The notes under the pieces were generated by a model. The model saw only the letters and a program-made list of their open reading frames with translations, was not told where the DNA came from and did no database searches. Both the position numbers and the translations under genes were made by a program. From the NCBI RefSeq assembly GCF_002741055.1, contig NZ_CP016809.1:6178501-6242500 (forward strand): 64,000 nucleotides of DNA, read 5' to 3'. Below are positions 35,272 to 43,550 of this stretch, one piece after another (the first letter of the stretch is position 1; each line of letters starts with the position of its first letter). The DNA is from Paenibacillus ihbetae. GTDB lineage: Bacteria; Bacillota; Bacilli; Paenibacillales; Paenibacillaceae.

Positions 35272-36240
35272 ATGAAAACCAAATTATTCAGTAAAAAGGC
35301 GAAAATTTTGGGGGCGGCCATGCTGAGTCTGGCATTGGTGCTATCCGGGTGTGCTTCAGGCGAGCCGCAGACGAAGCAAGCGTCAGGGGACTCTGATGAG
35401 AAAATTCATATTGTGACGACGATTGGTCAGATAGCGGAGCCGATTTCCGTCATCGGCGGTGACCGGGTAGATGTCCAAAGCCTGATGGGGCCCGGGGTTG
35501 ACCCTCATTTATACAATGCTACGCAAGGAGATATTCAGAAGCTGCAAGGCAGCGATGTCGTATTTTACAGCGGTCTGCATCTCGAAGGGAATATGACGGA
35601 GATCTTTGAGCAGATCGGTAAAAATAAACCGGTGCTGGCCATTGCGGATGCGATCCCGAAGGATCAGCTGCTTGAGGATGAAGCGAAGGCGATCGATCCC
35701 CATGTGTGGTTTGATATCGATCTATGGAAGCTTGCACTGGATTCGGCTGTGGAAGAGCTGAAAGCCTTCTCGCCTGAAGATGCCGAATATTTTGAGCAAA
35801 ACAAGCAGGATTATTTCGCCAAGCTGGATGAACTGAAGGCAGAGGCCAAAGACAAGATCAGTCAAATCCCTGAAGCGCAGCGCGTGATCGTAACTGCGCA
35901 TGATGCGTTCGGATATTTTGGCCGCATGCACGGCATGGAGGTCGTCGGGCTGCAGGGACTTAGCACCGAGGATGAGATCGGTCTCTCGGATATCAACGGG
36001 ACCATCGATACGCTGCTTGAACACAACATCCCGGCCGTCTTCGTTGAGAGCAGCATCAACCCGGCTTCCATCAACGCGGTTATTGAAGGAGCAGCCAAGA
36101 AAGGGCTTAACGTGAAGCTAGGCGGAGAGCTGTTCTCGGATGCGATGGGGGAAGAGGGAACGACGGAAGGAACCTACATCGGAATGTATCGCCATAACGT
36201 GGAGACGATTTATCATGCTTTAACAGGAAGCGGTGAATAA
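35272..36240 (+). CDS. mntA: Manganese ABC transporter substrate-binding lipoprotein (MntA/PsaA type)
   Basis: 322 residues. The lipobox ALVLSGC gives C27. Cluster A-I metal ligands are visible as H79 (DPHLYN), H144 (DPHVWF), E233 (LSTEDEIG) and D290 (LFSDAMG): the His-His-Glu-Asp set of Mn-binding PsaA/MntC rather than the extra-histidine loop of ZnuA. ATG 35272 follows GGAGGAGAAAAGG; the frame upstream to 35173 has no support. It is the first gene of a four-gene importer preceded by an MntR-box-like site. Confidence 0.9.
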   Translation: MKTKLFSKKAKILGAAMLSLALVLSGCASGEPQTKQASGDSDEKIHIVTTIGQIAEPISVIGGDRVDVQSLMGPGVDPHLYNATQGDIQKLQGSDVVFYSGLHLEGNMTEIFEQIGKNKPVLAIADAIPKDQLLEDEAKAIDPHVWFDIDLWKLALDSAVEELKAFSPEDAEYFEQNKQDYFAKLDELKAEAKDKISQIPEAQRVIVTAHDAFGYFGRMHGMEVVGLQGLSTEDEIGLSDINGTIDTLLEHNIPAVFVESSINPASINAVIEGAAKKGLNVKLGGELFSDAMGEEGTTEGTYIGMYRHNVETIYHALTGSGE

Positions 36241-36241
36241 G

Positions 36242-36970
36242 ATGAGTGTGCTGAAAGTTCAGGACTTGCATGCATCCTATCGTAAAAATAAGGTGCTTCA
36301 TGATGTTTCGTTCGAGGTGGAGCAAGGTTCGTTAACCAGTATTGTCGGTCCCAACGGGGCCGGCAAGTCCACGCTCCTGAAAGTGATGCTGGAGCTTCAT
36401 CCGAAGCTCTCGGGAAACGTATCATTCTTTGACTCAACCTTGAGTCAAACCAAGACGAGAGTCGGCTACGTGCCTCAACGCGGCTCGGTGGATTGGGATT
36501 TTCCAACGAACGCGCTCGACGTGGTCATGATGGGACTCTACGGCCGCGTCGGGTGGCTGAAATGGCCGAACAAGAGCCATAAAGAGAAGGCGATGGCATC
36601 CCTTGATCAAATGGGCATGGCCGAATTTGCGGATCGGCAGATCAGCCAGCTGTCCGGGGGGCAGCAGCAGCGCGTGTTTTTGGCAAGAGCTCTTGTGCAG
36701 GATGCGGACCTGTATTTCATGGATGAACCGTTGGCCGGAGTGGATGCTGCGACGGAACGAGCGATTATGACGACGCTGAAAAATTTAAAGATGTCGGGAA
36801 AAACCGTGATGGTCGTCCATCATGACCTACAGACGGTCGAGGATTACTTCGATCATGTTCTTCTCCTCAACCGTACCGTCGTTGCCCACGGGAAGACGGA
36901 GGACGTGTTTACCAAGGACAACGTAAACCGGGCCTACGGCGGTTCCCTTCGCTTCATGAAGGAGGCGTAA
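36242..36970 (+). CDS. mntB: Metal ABC transporter ATP-binding protein (MntB type)
   Basis: 242 residues. Walker A is GPNGAGKST, the signature is LSGGQQQR, Walker B is DLYFMDEPLAGVD, and the switch histidine is in VVHHDLQTVEDYF. The YVPQRGSVDWDFP segment is typical of Mn/Zn importer ATPases. ATG 36242 is one base after the binding-protein stop, in a gene run with almost no spacing. Confidence 0.92.
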   Translation: MSVLKVQDLHASYRKNKVLHDVSFEVEQGSLTSIVGPNGAGKSTLLKVMLELHPKLSGNVSFFDSTLSQTKTRVGYVPQRGSVDWDFPTNALDVVMMGLYGRVGWLKWPNKSHKEKAMASLDQMGMAEFADRQISQLSGGQQQRVFLARALVQDADLYFMDEPLAGVDAATERAIMTTLKNLKMSGKTVMVVHHDLQTVEDYFDHVLLLNRTVVAHGKTEDVFTKDNVNRAYGGSLRFMKEA

Positions 36971-36973
36971 CAT

Positions 36974-37906
36974 GTGTTGAATTCATTATTATCCCCAAAT
37001 ACACAATGGGTGCTGCTCAGCACCTTGATCTTGGGCATGGCCGCCGGCATGATCGGCAGTCTGGCGTATTGGAAAAAACAAAGCCTCATGAGTGACGCGC
37101 TTTCGCATGCTGCCCTTCCGGGCGTTGTCGTCGCGTTCGCGCTTACCGGTACCAAAAATCTGCTGATCATGATCATCGGGGCCGCCGTCAGCGCGTTGAT
37201 CGGCGCTTGGTTAATCGGGTGGATCCGTTCCTCCAGCCGGATCAAGGAGGATACGGCGATGGGCATGATCCTGTCCGTATTTTTCGGACTCGGGATCATG
37301 CTGCTCACGATCGTCAATCGTACAGCTGGGGGCAACCAGAGCGGACTGGATAACTTTATTTTTGGTCAGGCCGCATCCATGGTCCGTAAAGACGTTTTTA
37401 CCATGCTTGCCCTCGCCCTGTTGGCCATCGCGATCGTAACGGTCGCCTTCAAGGAATGGAAGCTGTTTTTGTTCGATCCGGATTTTGCCCGCGGTCTCGG
37501 ACTGAGCAGCCGATGGATGAACGCGGTTTACATGGCGGTCCTGGTCCTCGTGATCGTGATCGGCATTCAGGCCGTAGGCGTTATCCTGATGGCGGCGATG
37601 CTGATCATACCGGCTGTGAGCGCAAGGTACTGGACCCAGTCGTTTCGAACGATGGTGGTCCTGTCCGCGATATTCGGCGGCGGTTCCGGACTGATCGGAA
37701 CGTTGATCAGCACGCTCGGGAAAGGCTGGCCGACGGGGCCGTTTATCGTGCTGGCTTCCTCGGTATTATTCACGGTATCGCTTGTGTTCGGTTCGGAGAA
37801 AGGGATGCTGATTCAGGCACTTCAACTGCGATCCGAAAAGAAGAAGCAGGTGCAGGACTCAAATTCAAGCTGGACGAAGGTTCCGGTCATCAGGGAAGGG
37901 GAATAA
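36974..37906 (+). CDS. mntC: Metal ABC transporter permease (MntC type)
   Basis: 310 residues with eight or more hydrophobic helices of the ABC-3 family: KKQSLMSDALSHAALPGVVVAF, EDTAMGMILSVFFGLGIMLL and VILMAAMLIIPAVSARYWT. GTG 36974 has GGAGG eight bases upstream; an ATG at 36972 in another frame ends at once. The partner permease follows after three bases. Confidence 0.9.
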   Translation: MLNSLLSPNTQWVLLSTLILGMAAGMIGSLAYWKKQSLMSDALSHAALPGVVVAFALTGTKNLLIMIIGAAVSALIGAWLIGWIRSSSRIKEDTAMGMILSVFFGLGIMLLTIVNRTAGGNQSGLDNFIFGQAASMVRKDVFTMLALALLAIAIVTVAFKEWKLFLFDPDFARGLGLSSRWMNAVYMAVLVLVIVIGIQAVGVILMAAMLIIPAVSARYWTQSFRTMVVLSAIFGGGSGLIGTLISTLGKGWPTGPFIVLASSVLFTVSLVFGSEKGMLIQALQLRSEKKKQVQDSNSSWTKVPVIREGE

Positions 37907-37909
37907 AGG

Positions 37910-38815
37910 ATGACATATACAGGCTGGATCTTGCTTACTGCTTCTCTGGTTGGTTTGTCCTGCGGCATTGTCGGGGTGTTTCTCATATTGCGAAGAATGG
38001 CCATGATGGCCGATGCCATTAGTCATACCGTGCTGCTGGGTATTGTAACGGCCTTTCTGATTACGCGGGAATTAAGCGGACCCCATATGCTGATCGGCGC
38101 GGTGATCGCAGGTCTGCTTACGGCTCTCCTCGTTCAGTGGTTCCATTCCCGGGGGGTTCAGCAGGATGCCTCCATCGGGGTGGTGTTTACGACATTGTTC
38201 GCGATCGGAGTTATTCTGATTGCCACCCAGGTCGGCAATGCCCACTTGGACACCAAGCACGCACTGATGGGCGAGATAGCGTTCGTGCCGTGGGAGGTCA
38301 TGAATATACCGCTCCTTGGCGAAGTGCCTAAGGCAACCTTCATGCTGGCGGCTGTGCTGCTGGTCGTGCTGGTTGTTATCCTGGCCTTCTACAAGGAATG
38401 GAAAATTACCTCCTTCGATCCGGCATTAGCCGCCAGCATCGGCATACCGGTCATGCTCTTGCACTATGTGTTCATGTCGTTAGTGTCGATAACAACGGTT
38501 GCCTCATTCGATGCCGTCGGGGCGATTATGGTCGTCGCTATGCTCATTACTCCCGCAGCAGCGGCATATCTATGGACGGATAAGCTGTCCATCATGCTGG
38601 CGCTCAGCGGAGCCTTCGGTGTAGTCTCTGCCTTCGCGGGCTATTACGTCGCCGTATGGCTGGATACGTCCATATCGGGATCGATGGCTTTCGCGACCGG
38701 GATCGTGTTCCTTGTCAGCTTTCTGCTGTCGCCGAAGCATGGCGTGCTGTCAAGACATCTGCAACGGTATAAACGGCCCGTTCTAGAGGAAAAGTCAATC
38801 GATGCCGTTTCATAG
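37910..38815 (+). CDS. mntD: Metal ABC transporter permease (MntD type)
   Basis: 301 residues, second ABC-3 permease of the importer: LRRMAMMADAISHTVLLGIVTAF, QDASIGVVFTTLFAIGVILI, NAHLDTKHALMGEIAFVPWE and GAIMVVAMLITPAAAAYLW. The two permeases differ enough to form a heterodimer. AAGGGGAATAAAGG precedes ATG 37910. Last gene of the operon; a terminator follows some 200 bases downstream. Confidence 0.9.
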   Translation: MTYTGWILLTASLVGLSCGIVGVFLILRRMAMMADAISHTVLLGIVTAFLITRELSGPHMLIGAVIAGLLTALLVQWFHSRGVQQDASIGVVFTTLFAIGVILIATQVGNAHLDTKHALMGEIAFVPWEVMNIPLLGEVPKATFMLAAVLLVVLVVILAFYKEWKITSFDPALAASIGIPVMLLHYVFMSLVSITTVASFDAVGAIMVVAMLITPAAAAYLWTDKLSIMLALSGAFGVVSAFAGYYVAVWLDTSISGSMAFATGIVFLVSFLLSPKHGVLSRHLQRYKRPVLEEKSIDAVS

Positions 38816-39015
38816 GAGGGAACAGAACGCGGAGGTACCCCGGCCAGATGCATGTCATGGTTCATCGTTCGATTCAAGGAGAAGGTATCAACGACATCGT
38901 TCAACTCATCATAACGAGCACCGACGGATCTCCCATATCGCAGAAGGCAGAAGGCTTCGTTGGCAGCAGCGTAGCCGCAAGAAGGCTGCACGTCGAAAAA
39001 AATAAATTTCATGAG

Positions 39016-39044
39016 AAGCACCCACAGCTGGGGTGCTTTTTTTT
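39016..39044 (+). terminator. Terminator downstream of mntD
   Basis: AAGCACCC (39016-39023) with GGGTGCTT (39031-39038), then a T-run to 39044. The 200 bases between mntD and this hairpin hold no convincing gene. Confidence 0.85.
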
Positions 39045-39074
39045 ATATTTACAAACCCAAAGTAATGTTATATT

Positions 39075-39091
39075 AATATACTAAATATACT
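39075..39091. promoter_or_regulatory. AT-rich direct-repeat motif upstream of the AraR-like gene
   Basis: AATATACTAAATATACT holds two copies of ATATACT. A very similar element, inverted, lies at 40246-40263 before the ABC transporter gene that this regulator precedes (AGTATATAAAAGTATATT). It could be the operator shared by regulator and transport operon. Confidence 0.4.
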
Positions 39092-39119
39092 ATTTAAATC
39101 ATAAAGGTTGTGATGGGCT

Positions 39120-40196
39120 TTGAAATCCTTGCCGCTGTACAAAAAAATCCAGGAAGACATTAAGCGGCTGATCGCCATCGGCAAGCTGCGGGAGGGCGAC
39201 CGGGTTCCTTCAGAGAAGGAGCTGTCCGAGCGTTACCGGGTCAGTCAAATTACAAGCAAAAACGCATTGGTCGGACTGATGGAGGAAGGGCTGCTCGTCC
39301 GGATCCAAGGGAAGGGGACGTTCGTGATGAGCAGGCCGGAGAACGCTGCCGTGCTTGACCAGTTGGGCGAATGGACAACCGGAGCCGGCCGAAGCGGGCG
39401 GATCGGGCTGGTGCTGCCGACGATGAAAACGAAAGTGGACCAGCGCTTTCTGGATAACATTGAGAAGTACGCCACCGCTGCAGGGTATGAAGTGATGCTG
39501 CGAATTACGCGCGAGTCCCAGCTCGAGGAGTCCAAGGTCATCACGTCCTTTCTGAAGCAGGGAGTGGACGGCATGATCATTTTCCCGGTTGAAAACGAGA
39601 CGTACAACGATTCGATATTGAGGCTTTCGCTGGATCGATTCCCGTTTGTCCTCATTGACCGGTTCCTGAAGGAGATCAAGACGTACAGCGTAAGCTCGGA
39701 TAACATGAACGGCACTAGGGAAGCTGCGGCGTATCTGCTGAGCAAAGGCCATTCGTCCATCGCTTTCATCTCGCCGGAAATTACGAATACCGTAACAGAC
39801 GAAAGAGCCCAGGGGTTTGAGCAGGCTTTTCTCGAGCGCGGATTGTCGATCGACAAAAGCTTATGGTGTCTCCTTCCGCTGGATGAGATCGCATCGGGTC
39901 AATCGGTTGAACGCATCCGGGATTTTTTAGACGGCAGTCCCGATATAACCGGTGTCATTACAGCCAACACGGAGCTGTGCAGAAATGCCTACAAAGCCGC
40001 AGTTGCCTGCCGCCGGCAGGTGCCTGACGACCTGGAGCTGATTACGTTCGATCCGCCGGATCTGCCGAACGTCCCGTATATCAGGCAAAACGAGGAGGAA
40101 ATGTGCAGGCTGACGATCGAGCTGCTGACCGAGCAAATTGAGGGGGTCTTTGAGGCTAGAAGAATTGTTGTGCCGGTCCATCTCGTGAAGGAATAA
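39120..40196 (+). CDS. GntR-HTH / LacI-effector hybrid regulator (AraR-like)
   Basis: 358 residues. The GntR winged helix is at residues 5-70 (LYKKIQEDIKRLIAIGKLREGDRVPSEKELSERYRVSQITSKNAL, ending RIQGKGTFV). Residues 95-355 form a LacI/periplasmic-binding effector domain (RIGLVLPTM, GVDGMIIFPVEN, LLSKGHSSIAFISPE, and ELITFDPPD). This composition is that of B. subtilis AraR, the L-arabinose repressor. It precedes a sugar importer with GH43 and GH2 genes, so a pentose or pentosan signal is plausible. TTG 39120 is the start, with a weak AAAGG element upstream. Confidence 0.85.
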   Translation: MKSLPLYKKIQEDIKRLIAIGKLREGDRVPSEKELSERYRVSQITSKNALVGLMEEGLLVRIQGKGTFVMSRPENAAVLDQLGEWTTGAGRSGRIGLVLPTMKTKVDQRFLDNIEKYATAAGYEVMLRITRESQLEESKVITSFLKQGVDGMIIFPVENETYNDSILRLSLDRFPFVLIDRFLKEIKTYSVSSDNMNGTREAAAYLLSKGHSSIAFISPEITNTVTDERAQGFEQAFLERGLSIDKSLWCLLPLDEIASGQSVERIRDFLDGSPDITGVITANTELCRNAYKAAVACRRQVPDDLELITFDPPDLPNVPYIRQNEEEMCRLTIELLTEQIEGVFEARRIVVPVHLVKE

Positions 40197-40245
40197 TGTG
40201 ATTCGTATGCGAATTATTCAAACTCTTCAATTTTATAATAAATTG

Positions 40246-40263
40246 AGTATATAAAAGTATATT
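40246..40263. promoter_or_regulatory. AT-rich motif upstream of the sugar importer operon
   Basis: AGTATATAAAAGTATATT, the inverse-orientation counterpart of 39075-39091. Candidate site for the AraR-like regulator. Confidence 0.4.
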
Positions 40264-40284
40264 GTTATAAGTTATTATGACTTC

Positions 40285-40298
40285 GTAAAGCGCTTACA
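40285..40298. promoter_or_regulatory. CcpA cre site
   Basis: GTAAAGCGCTTACA (reverse TGTAAGCGCTTTAC) fits the TGNAANCGNTTNCA-type catabolite-responsive element, 28 bases before the start of the binding-protein gene. It predicts glucose repression of the operon. Confidence 0.7.
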
Positions 40299-40325
40299 AT
40301 ATACCTTGAAGAAGAGGGGAATCGC

Positions 40326-41705
40326 ATGAAATCGAAGAGCAAATTTGCAGGTATGATCATGCTGTTACTGATGTTTGCGTTATCCGCTTGCAGCGGAGGC
40401 GGTCCAAACGGCGCAGCTTCCTCCAACAACCCGGACAGCTCGGCGCCAAGCAATGAGGCTGCCGCCGGGACGGACAAAAAGGAGCCTGTGACGATCGAGT
40501 TTATGGGCCATGGCAATCCGAACGAAAAGAAGATTTTCGAAAAGCTGATCGCTTCCTTCGAGGAGAAATATCCGCACGTCACCGTTAAATATACATCGGT
40601 GCCTCCGGGTGAGTACTCGCAGAAGATGACGACACTGATCAGCTCCGGCAAGGTGCCTGACGTATTCTACGTCGGCGGGCCCGAATTCTATCGATTTGCG
40701 GAAGCCGGAACGCTCCTCAATATTCAATCCTATCTGGACCAGACGACGTTGTTTAAACCAGACAACGTGTGGAAGCAGGCGATGGACCGTTACCGCTTCG
40801 ACGGCAGCAAGGTTGGTGCCGGGGACTTGTATGGATTGCCTAAGGATGTAGGCCCGTGGGCGTTTGTCTACAATAAAGATTTGTTCGATCAAGCGGGCGT
40901 GGCGCCTCCATCCGCCAAAGCCGGAGAGTGGACGTGGGACGACATGCTGGAGGCCGCCAAGAAGCTGACGGTTGACAACAACGGCGACGGAAAGCCGGAG
41001 CAGTACGGGGTTGGCGCATACAGCCTGGAGTCCGCGGTTTGGGCCAACGGCGGCGAGTACATCGATTACGACACCGGAACGGTAAAAGTGAATGAGCCGG
41101 CGTTTTACGAGGCGATGCAATTCGTGGCCGACCTGAATCTGAAGCATAAGGTGAGTCCGAATCAGGAAGCTGAGCAAGCGATGAATGCATACACCCGCTT
41201 TATTAACGGACAGCTGGCCATGTTTGCGATGGGCCCTTGGGATCAGCCGGCATTCTGGGAGCTGCCGTTCAACTGGGATATTGCGGCATGGCCGGCAAGC
41301 CCGAATACGGGGCAAACGGCGACCTGGCTCGGTTCGATGGGATTTGCCGTATCGGCGAAATCCAAGCACCCTCAGGAAGCGTTCGACCTGGCGGCGTTCC
41401 TGTCGCTGGATGAGCAAGGGCAGCGCGAAAACTACCAGCTTGGCCAAGCGGTTCCCAACCTGATCGACATGGCCGAGGGCGAGTTTATGGAAATGGATAA
41501 AGGACCGCAAACTCGTCAAGTATTTCTGGATATTATCCAAGATTACGGGCGCCCGGACGTTATAGCCTTCTCGAAGGACACGCAATGGATGGATGCTTTT
41601 AACCAGAACGCGAGCAAGGTATGGAACGGTGATATGTCGGCCAAAGACTTCACGGCTGAGATCCAGCCGAAGATGCAGGAGCTTTACGATAAGGGAAACA
41701 AATGA
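40326..41705 (+). CDS. Sugar ABC transporter substrate-binding lipoprotein (family 1)
   Basis: 459 residues. The lipobox FALSAC gives C22, followed by a Ser/Asn-rich linker and an SBP_bac_1 domain (TIEFMGHGNPNEKKIFEKLIASFEEKYP, SSGKVPDVFYVGGPEF, LYGLPKDVGPWAFVYNKDLF, and FAMGPWDQPAFW). It should deliver an oligosaccharide to the two permeases that follow. ATG 40326 has GAAGAGGGG upstream. It is under a cre site. Confidence 0.92.
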   Translation: MKSKSKFAGMIMLLLMFALSACSGGGPNGAASSNNPDSSAPSNEAAAGTDKKEPVTIEFMGHGNPNEKKIFEKLIASFEEKYPHVTVKYTSVPPGEYSQKMTTLISSGKVPDVFYVGGPEFYRFAEAGTLLNIQSYLDQTTLFKPDNVWKQAMDRYRFDGSKVGAGDLYGLPKDVGPWAFVYNKDLFDQAGVAPPSAKAGEWTWDDMLEAAKKLTVDNNGDGKPEQYGVGAYSLESAVWANGGEYIDYDTGTVKVNEPAFYEAMQFVADLNLKHKVSPNQEAEQAMNAYTRFINGQLAMFAMGPWDQPAFWELPFNWDIAAWPASPNTGQTATWLGSMGFAVSAKSKHPQEAFDLAAFLSLDEQGQRENYQLGQAVPNLIDMAEGEFMEMDKGPQTRQVFLDIIQDYGRPDVIAFSKDTQWMDAFNQNASKVWNGDMSAKDFTAEIQPKMQELYDKGNK

Positions 41706-41794
41706 TAAGGCGCGAGGGGGCTGCCGGCCGATGATGCCGGCGCTCCCCGCCATATGAACAACGCCCTGTCATAAGGAATACAGGCGAAGGTGGA

Positions 41795-42697
41795 ATGAAT
41801 ATGGGAACGAAGCTGCTCAGCGGCTATCGCAGAAAGGAACTGGCTTGGCTGTATCTGTTCGTCGCTCCGCCGGTCCTCGGATTTCTTTTGTTCGGCCTCG
41901 TGCCGATCTTGTTCTCGATCTATATCAGCTTTCACAAATGGGATATGCTGTCCGATCCGCAGTGGATGGGACTTGCCAATTATAAGGAGCTTCTGGCCGA
42001 CGAAAAGGTGTTCAAATCCTTGTATAACACCGTGTATTTGATGATCGGCATTCCGATCGGCATGGTGCTGTCGCTGTTGCTGGCGATCTTGATGAACCGT
42101 AAATTCGCAGGCATTTCGTTCATGCGCACGATCTATTATCTGCCGGTTATCTCGCCGATTATTGCGGTATCGCTGCTGTGGCAGTGGATCTTGAATCAGG
42201 ATTACGGGCTGCTCAACAACTTCCTGTGGGAGGTATTCGGGATAACCGGGCCGAACTGGCTGGGCAAACCCGAATGGGTGAAGCCTTCGCTGATCCTGAT
42301 CGGGCTGTGGAGCGGTATCGGGGGCAATATGGTGCTGTATTTGGCGGGTCTGCAGTCGATCTCCTCAACGTATTATGAGGCTGCGGAAATTGACGGCGCA
42401 GGGGCCTGGCACAAGCTGACACGGATTACGATCCCGCTGCTCACGCCGATTCATTTTTTCGTTATTGTCATGGGCATCATCGGGGCGTTTCAGTCGTTCA
42501 GCCAAATTTATGTGCTGGCGGTGGACGGTGGACCGGAATATAGCGGCGCTACGGTCGTCTACTACATATTCCAGCATGCGTTCGAGTATTTCAACATGGG
42601 ATATGCGAGTGCGGTTGCATGGGTGCTGGGCATTCTGATCTTCATCGTGACGCTGATTCAATTCAAGCTTTCCAATCGATGGGTTTACCAGGACTAG
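41795..42697 (+). CDS. Sugar ABC transporter permease (MalF type)
   Basis: 300 residues, six transmembrane helices and the EAA loop YYEAAEIDGAGAWHKLTRITIPLL. FVAPPVLGFLLFGLVPILFSIYISFHKWD at the start is typical of CUT1 permeases. ATG 41795 follows AAGGTGG; ATG 41801 is an alternative two codons later. No ATPase gene is in the operon, so a shared MsmX-type ATPase encoded elsewhere is expected. Confidence 0.92.
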   Translation: MNMGTKLLSGYRRKELAWLYLFVAPPVLGFLLFGLVPILFSIYISFHKWDMLSDPQWMGLANYKELLADEKVFKSLYNTVYLMIGIPIGMVLSLLLAILMNRKFAGISFMRTIYYLPVISPIIAVSLLWQWILNQDYGLLNNFLWEVFGITGPNWLGKPEWVKPSLILIGLWSGIGGNMVLYLAGLQSISSTYYEAAEIDGAGAWHKLTRITIPLLTPIHFFVIVMGIIGAFQSFSQIYVLAVDGGPEYSGATVVYYIFQHAFEYFNMGYASAVAWVLGILIFIVTLIQFKLSNRWVYQD

Positions 42698-42708
42698 GGG
42701 GGATTATC

Positions 42709-43545
42709 GTGAGACGGGAAAGATGGACCGACCTCTGGTCGCTGCTGCTGTTGCTGTTCGGCTCGATCTTTATGGTCGCGCCGTTCATTTGGACGATTTC
42801 GACTTCACTTAAGGATCGGCGAAACGTATTCGAAATTCCTCCGCAGTGGATTCCCGATCCGTTTACGTTTGGCAACTATGCGAAGGTGTGGCAGGAGTCG
42901 CCTTTGCTTAACGGGTTTATGAACAGCTTGATCATCGTTGTGATCGTCCTGACGGTCGGCATGCTGGTATCCGCCATGTCGGCCTATGCGTTCGGGAAAT
43001 TTGAGTTTCCTTATAAAGGAGTGCTGTTCCTGGGTCTGCTCGGAACCATGATGATTCCTTATTCTGTCGTCATGATCCCGCAATATATCGGTTTTTCCAG
43101 GCTCGATTGGGTGGATACGCTGCTGCCGCTCATCATCCCCGGCTTGTTCGGAAACATCGTCGTCATTTTCTTCATACGGCAATACCTGCAAAGCGCGATG
43201 CCGACGGAGTTGATCGAAGCGGCGAAGATCGACGGTTCCAGCTTCCCGGGAATTTTCTTCAAGATCGCGCTGCCAATCATGAAGCCGGCGCTTGCGGCCC
43301 AGGCAGCCCTCAGCTTTATGGGCATTTGGAATGATTTCCTTGGCCCGCTGATTTACTTGCACACGCCCGAGAAACAAACGATCCAGGTACTGATCGCTTC
43401 CATGCAGGCCATGTACATCGGTCAGTCGGATTACCCGATGATTATGGCCGCCGCCATCATCGCCATGGTGCCGGTGATCATCGTATTCTTTTTCTGCCAG
43501 CGCTACTTTATTGAATCGATGGCAATCAGCGGAATCAAGGGGTGA
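42709..43545 (+). CDS. Sugar ABC transporter permease (MalG type)
   Basis: 279-residue CUT1 permease with six helices and the EAA loop LIEAAKIDGSSFPGIFFKIALPIM. GTG 42709 has AGGGGGGATT upstream; the frame opens earlier, inside the partner permease, without support. The stop overlaps or touches the GH43 start region (GGGGTGAGGCGTATG), giving tight coupling. Confidence 0.92.
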   Translation: MRRERWTDLWSLLLLLFGSIFMVAPFIWTISTSLKDRRNVFEIPPQWIPDPFTFGNYAKVWQESPLLNGFMNSLIIVVIVLTVGMLVSAMSAYAFGKFEFPYKGVLFLGLLGTMMIPYSVVMIPQYIGFSRLDWVDTLLPLIIPGLFGNIVVIFFIRQYLQSAMPTELIEAAKIDGSSFPGIFFKIALPIMKPALAAQAALSFMGIWNDFLGPLIYLHTPEKQTIQVLIASMQAMYIGQSDYPMIMAAAIIAMVPVIIVFFFCQRYFIESMAISGIKG

Positions 43546-43550
43546 GGCGT

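Noticed and set aside
38848..39084. 78-codon plus-strand ORF after mntD
   Set aside because: A strong terminator hairpin (39016-39044) lies inside its 3' half, the ribosome site is 13 bases away and composition is unlike a protein family.
40380..41753. 457-codon open frame on the minus strand
   Set aside because: It lies opposite the sugar-binding lipoprotein gene, has no ribosome site and reads as a low-sense Arg/His/Leu-rich shadow.
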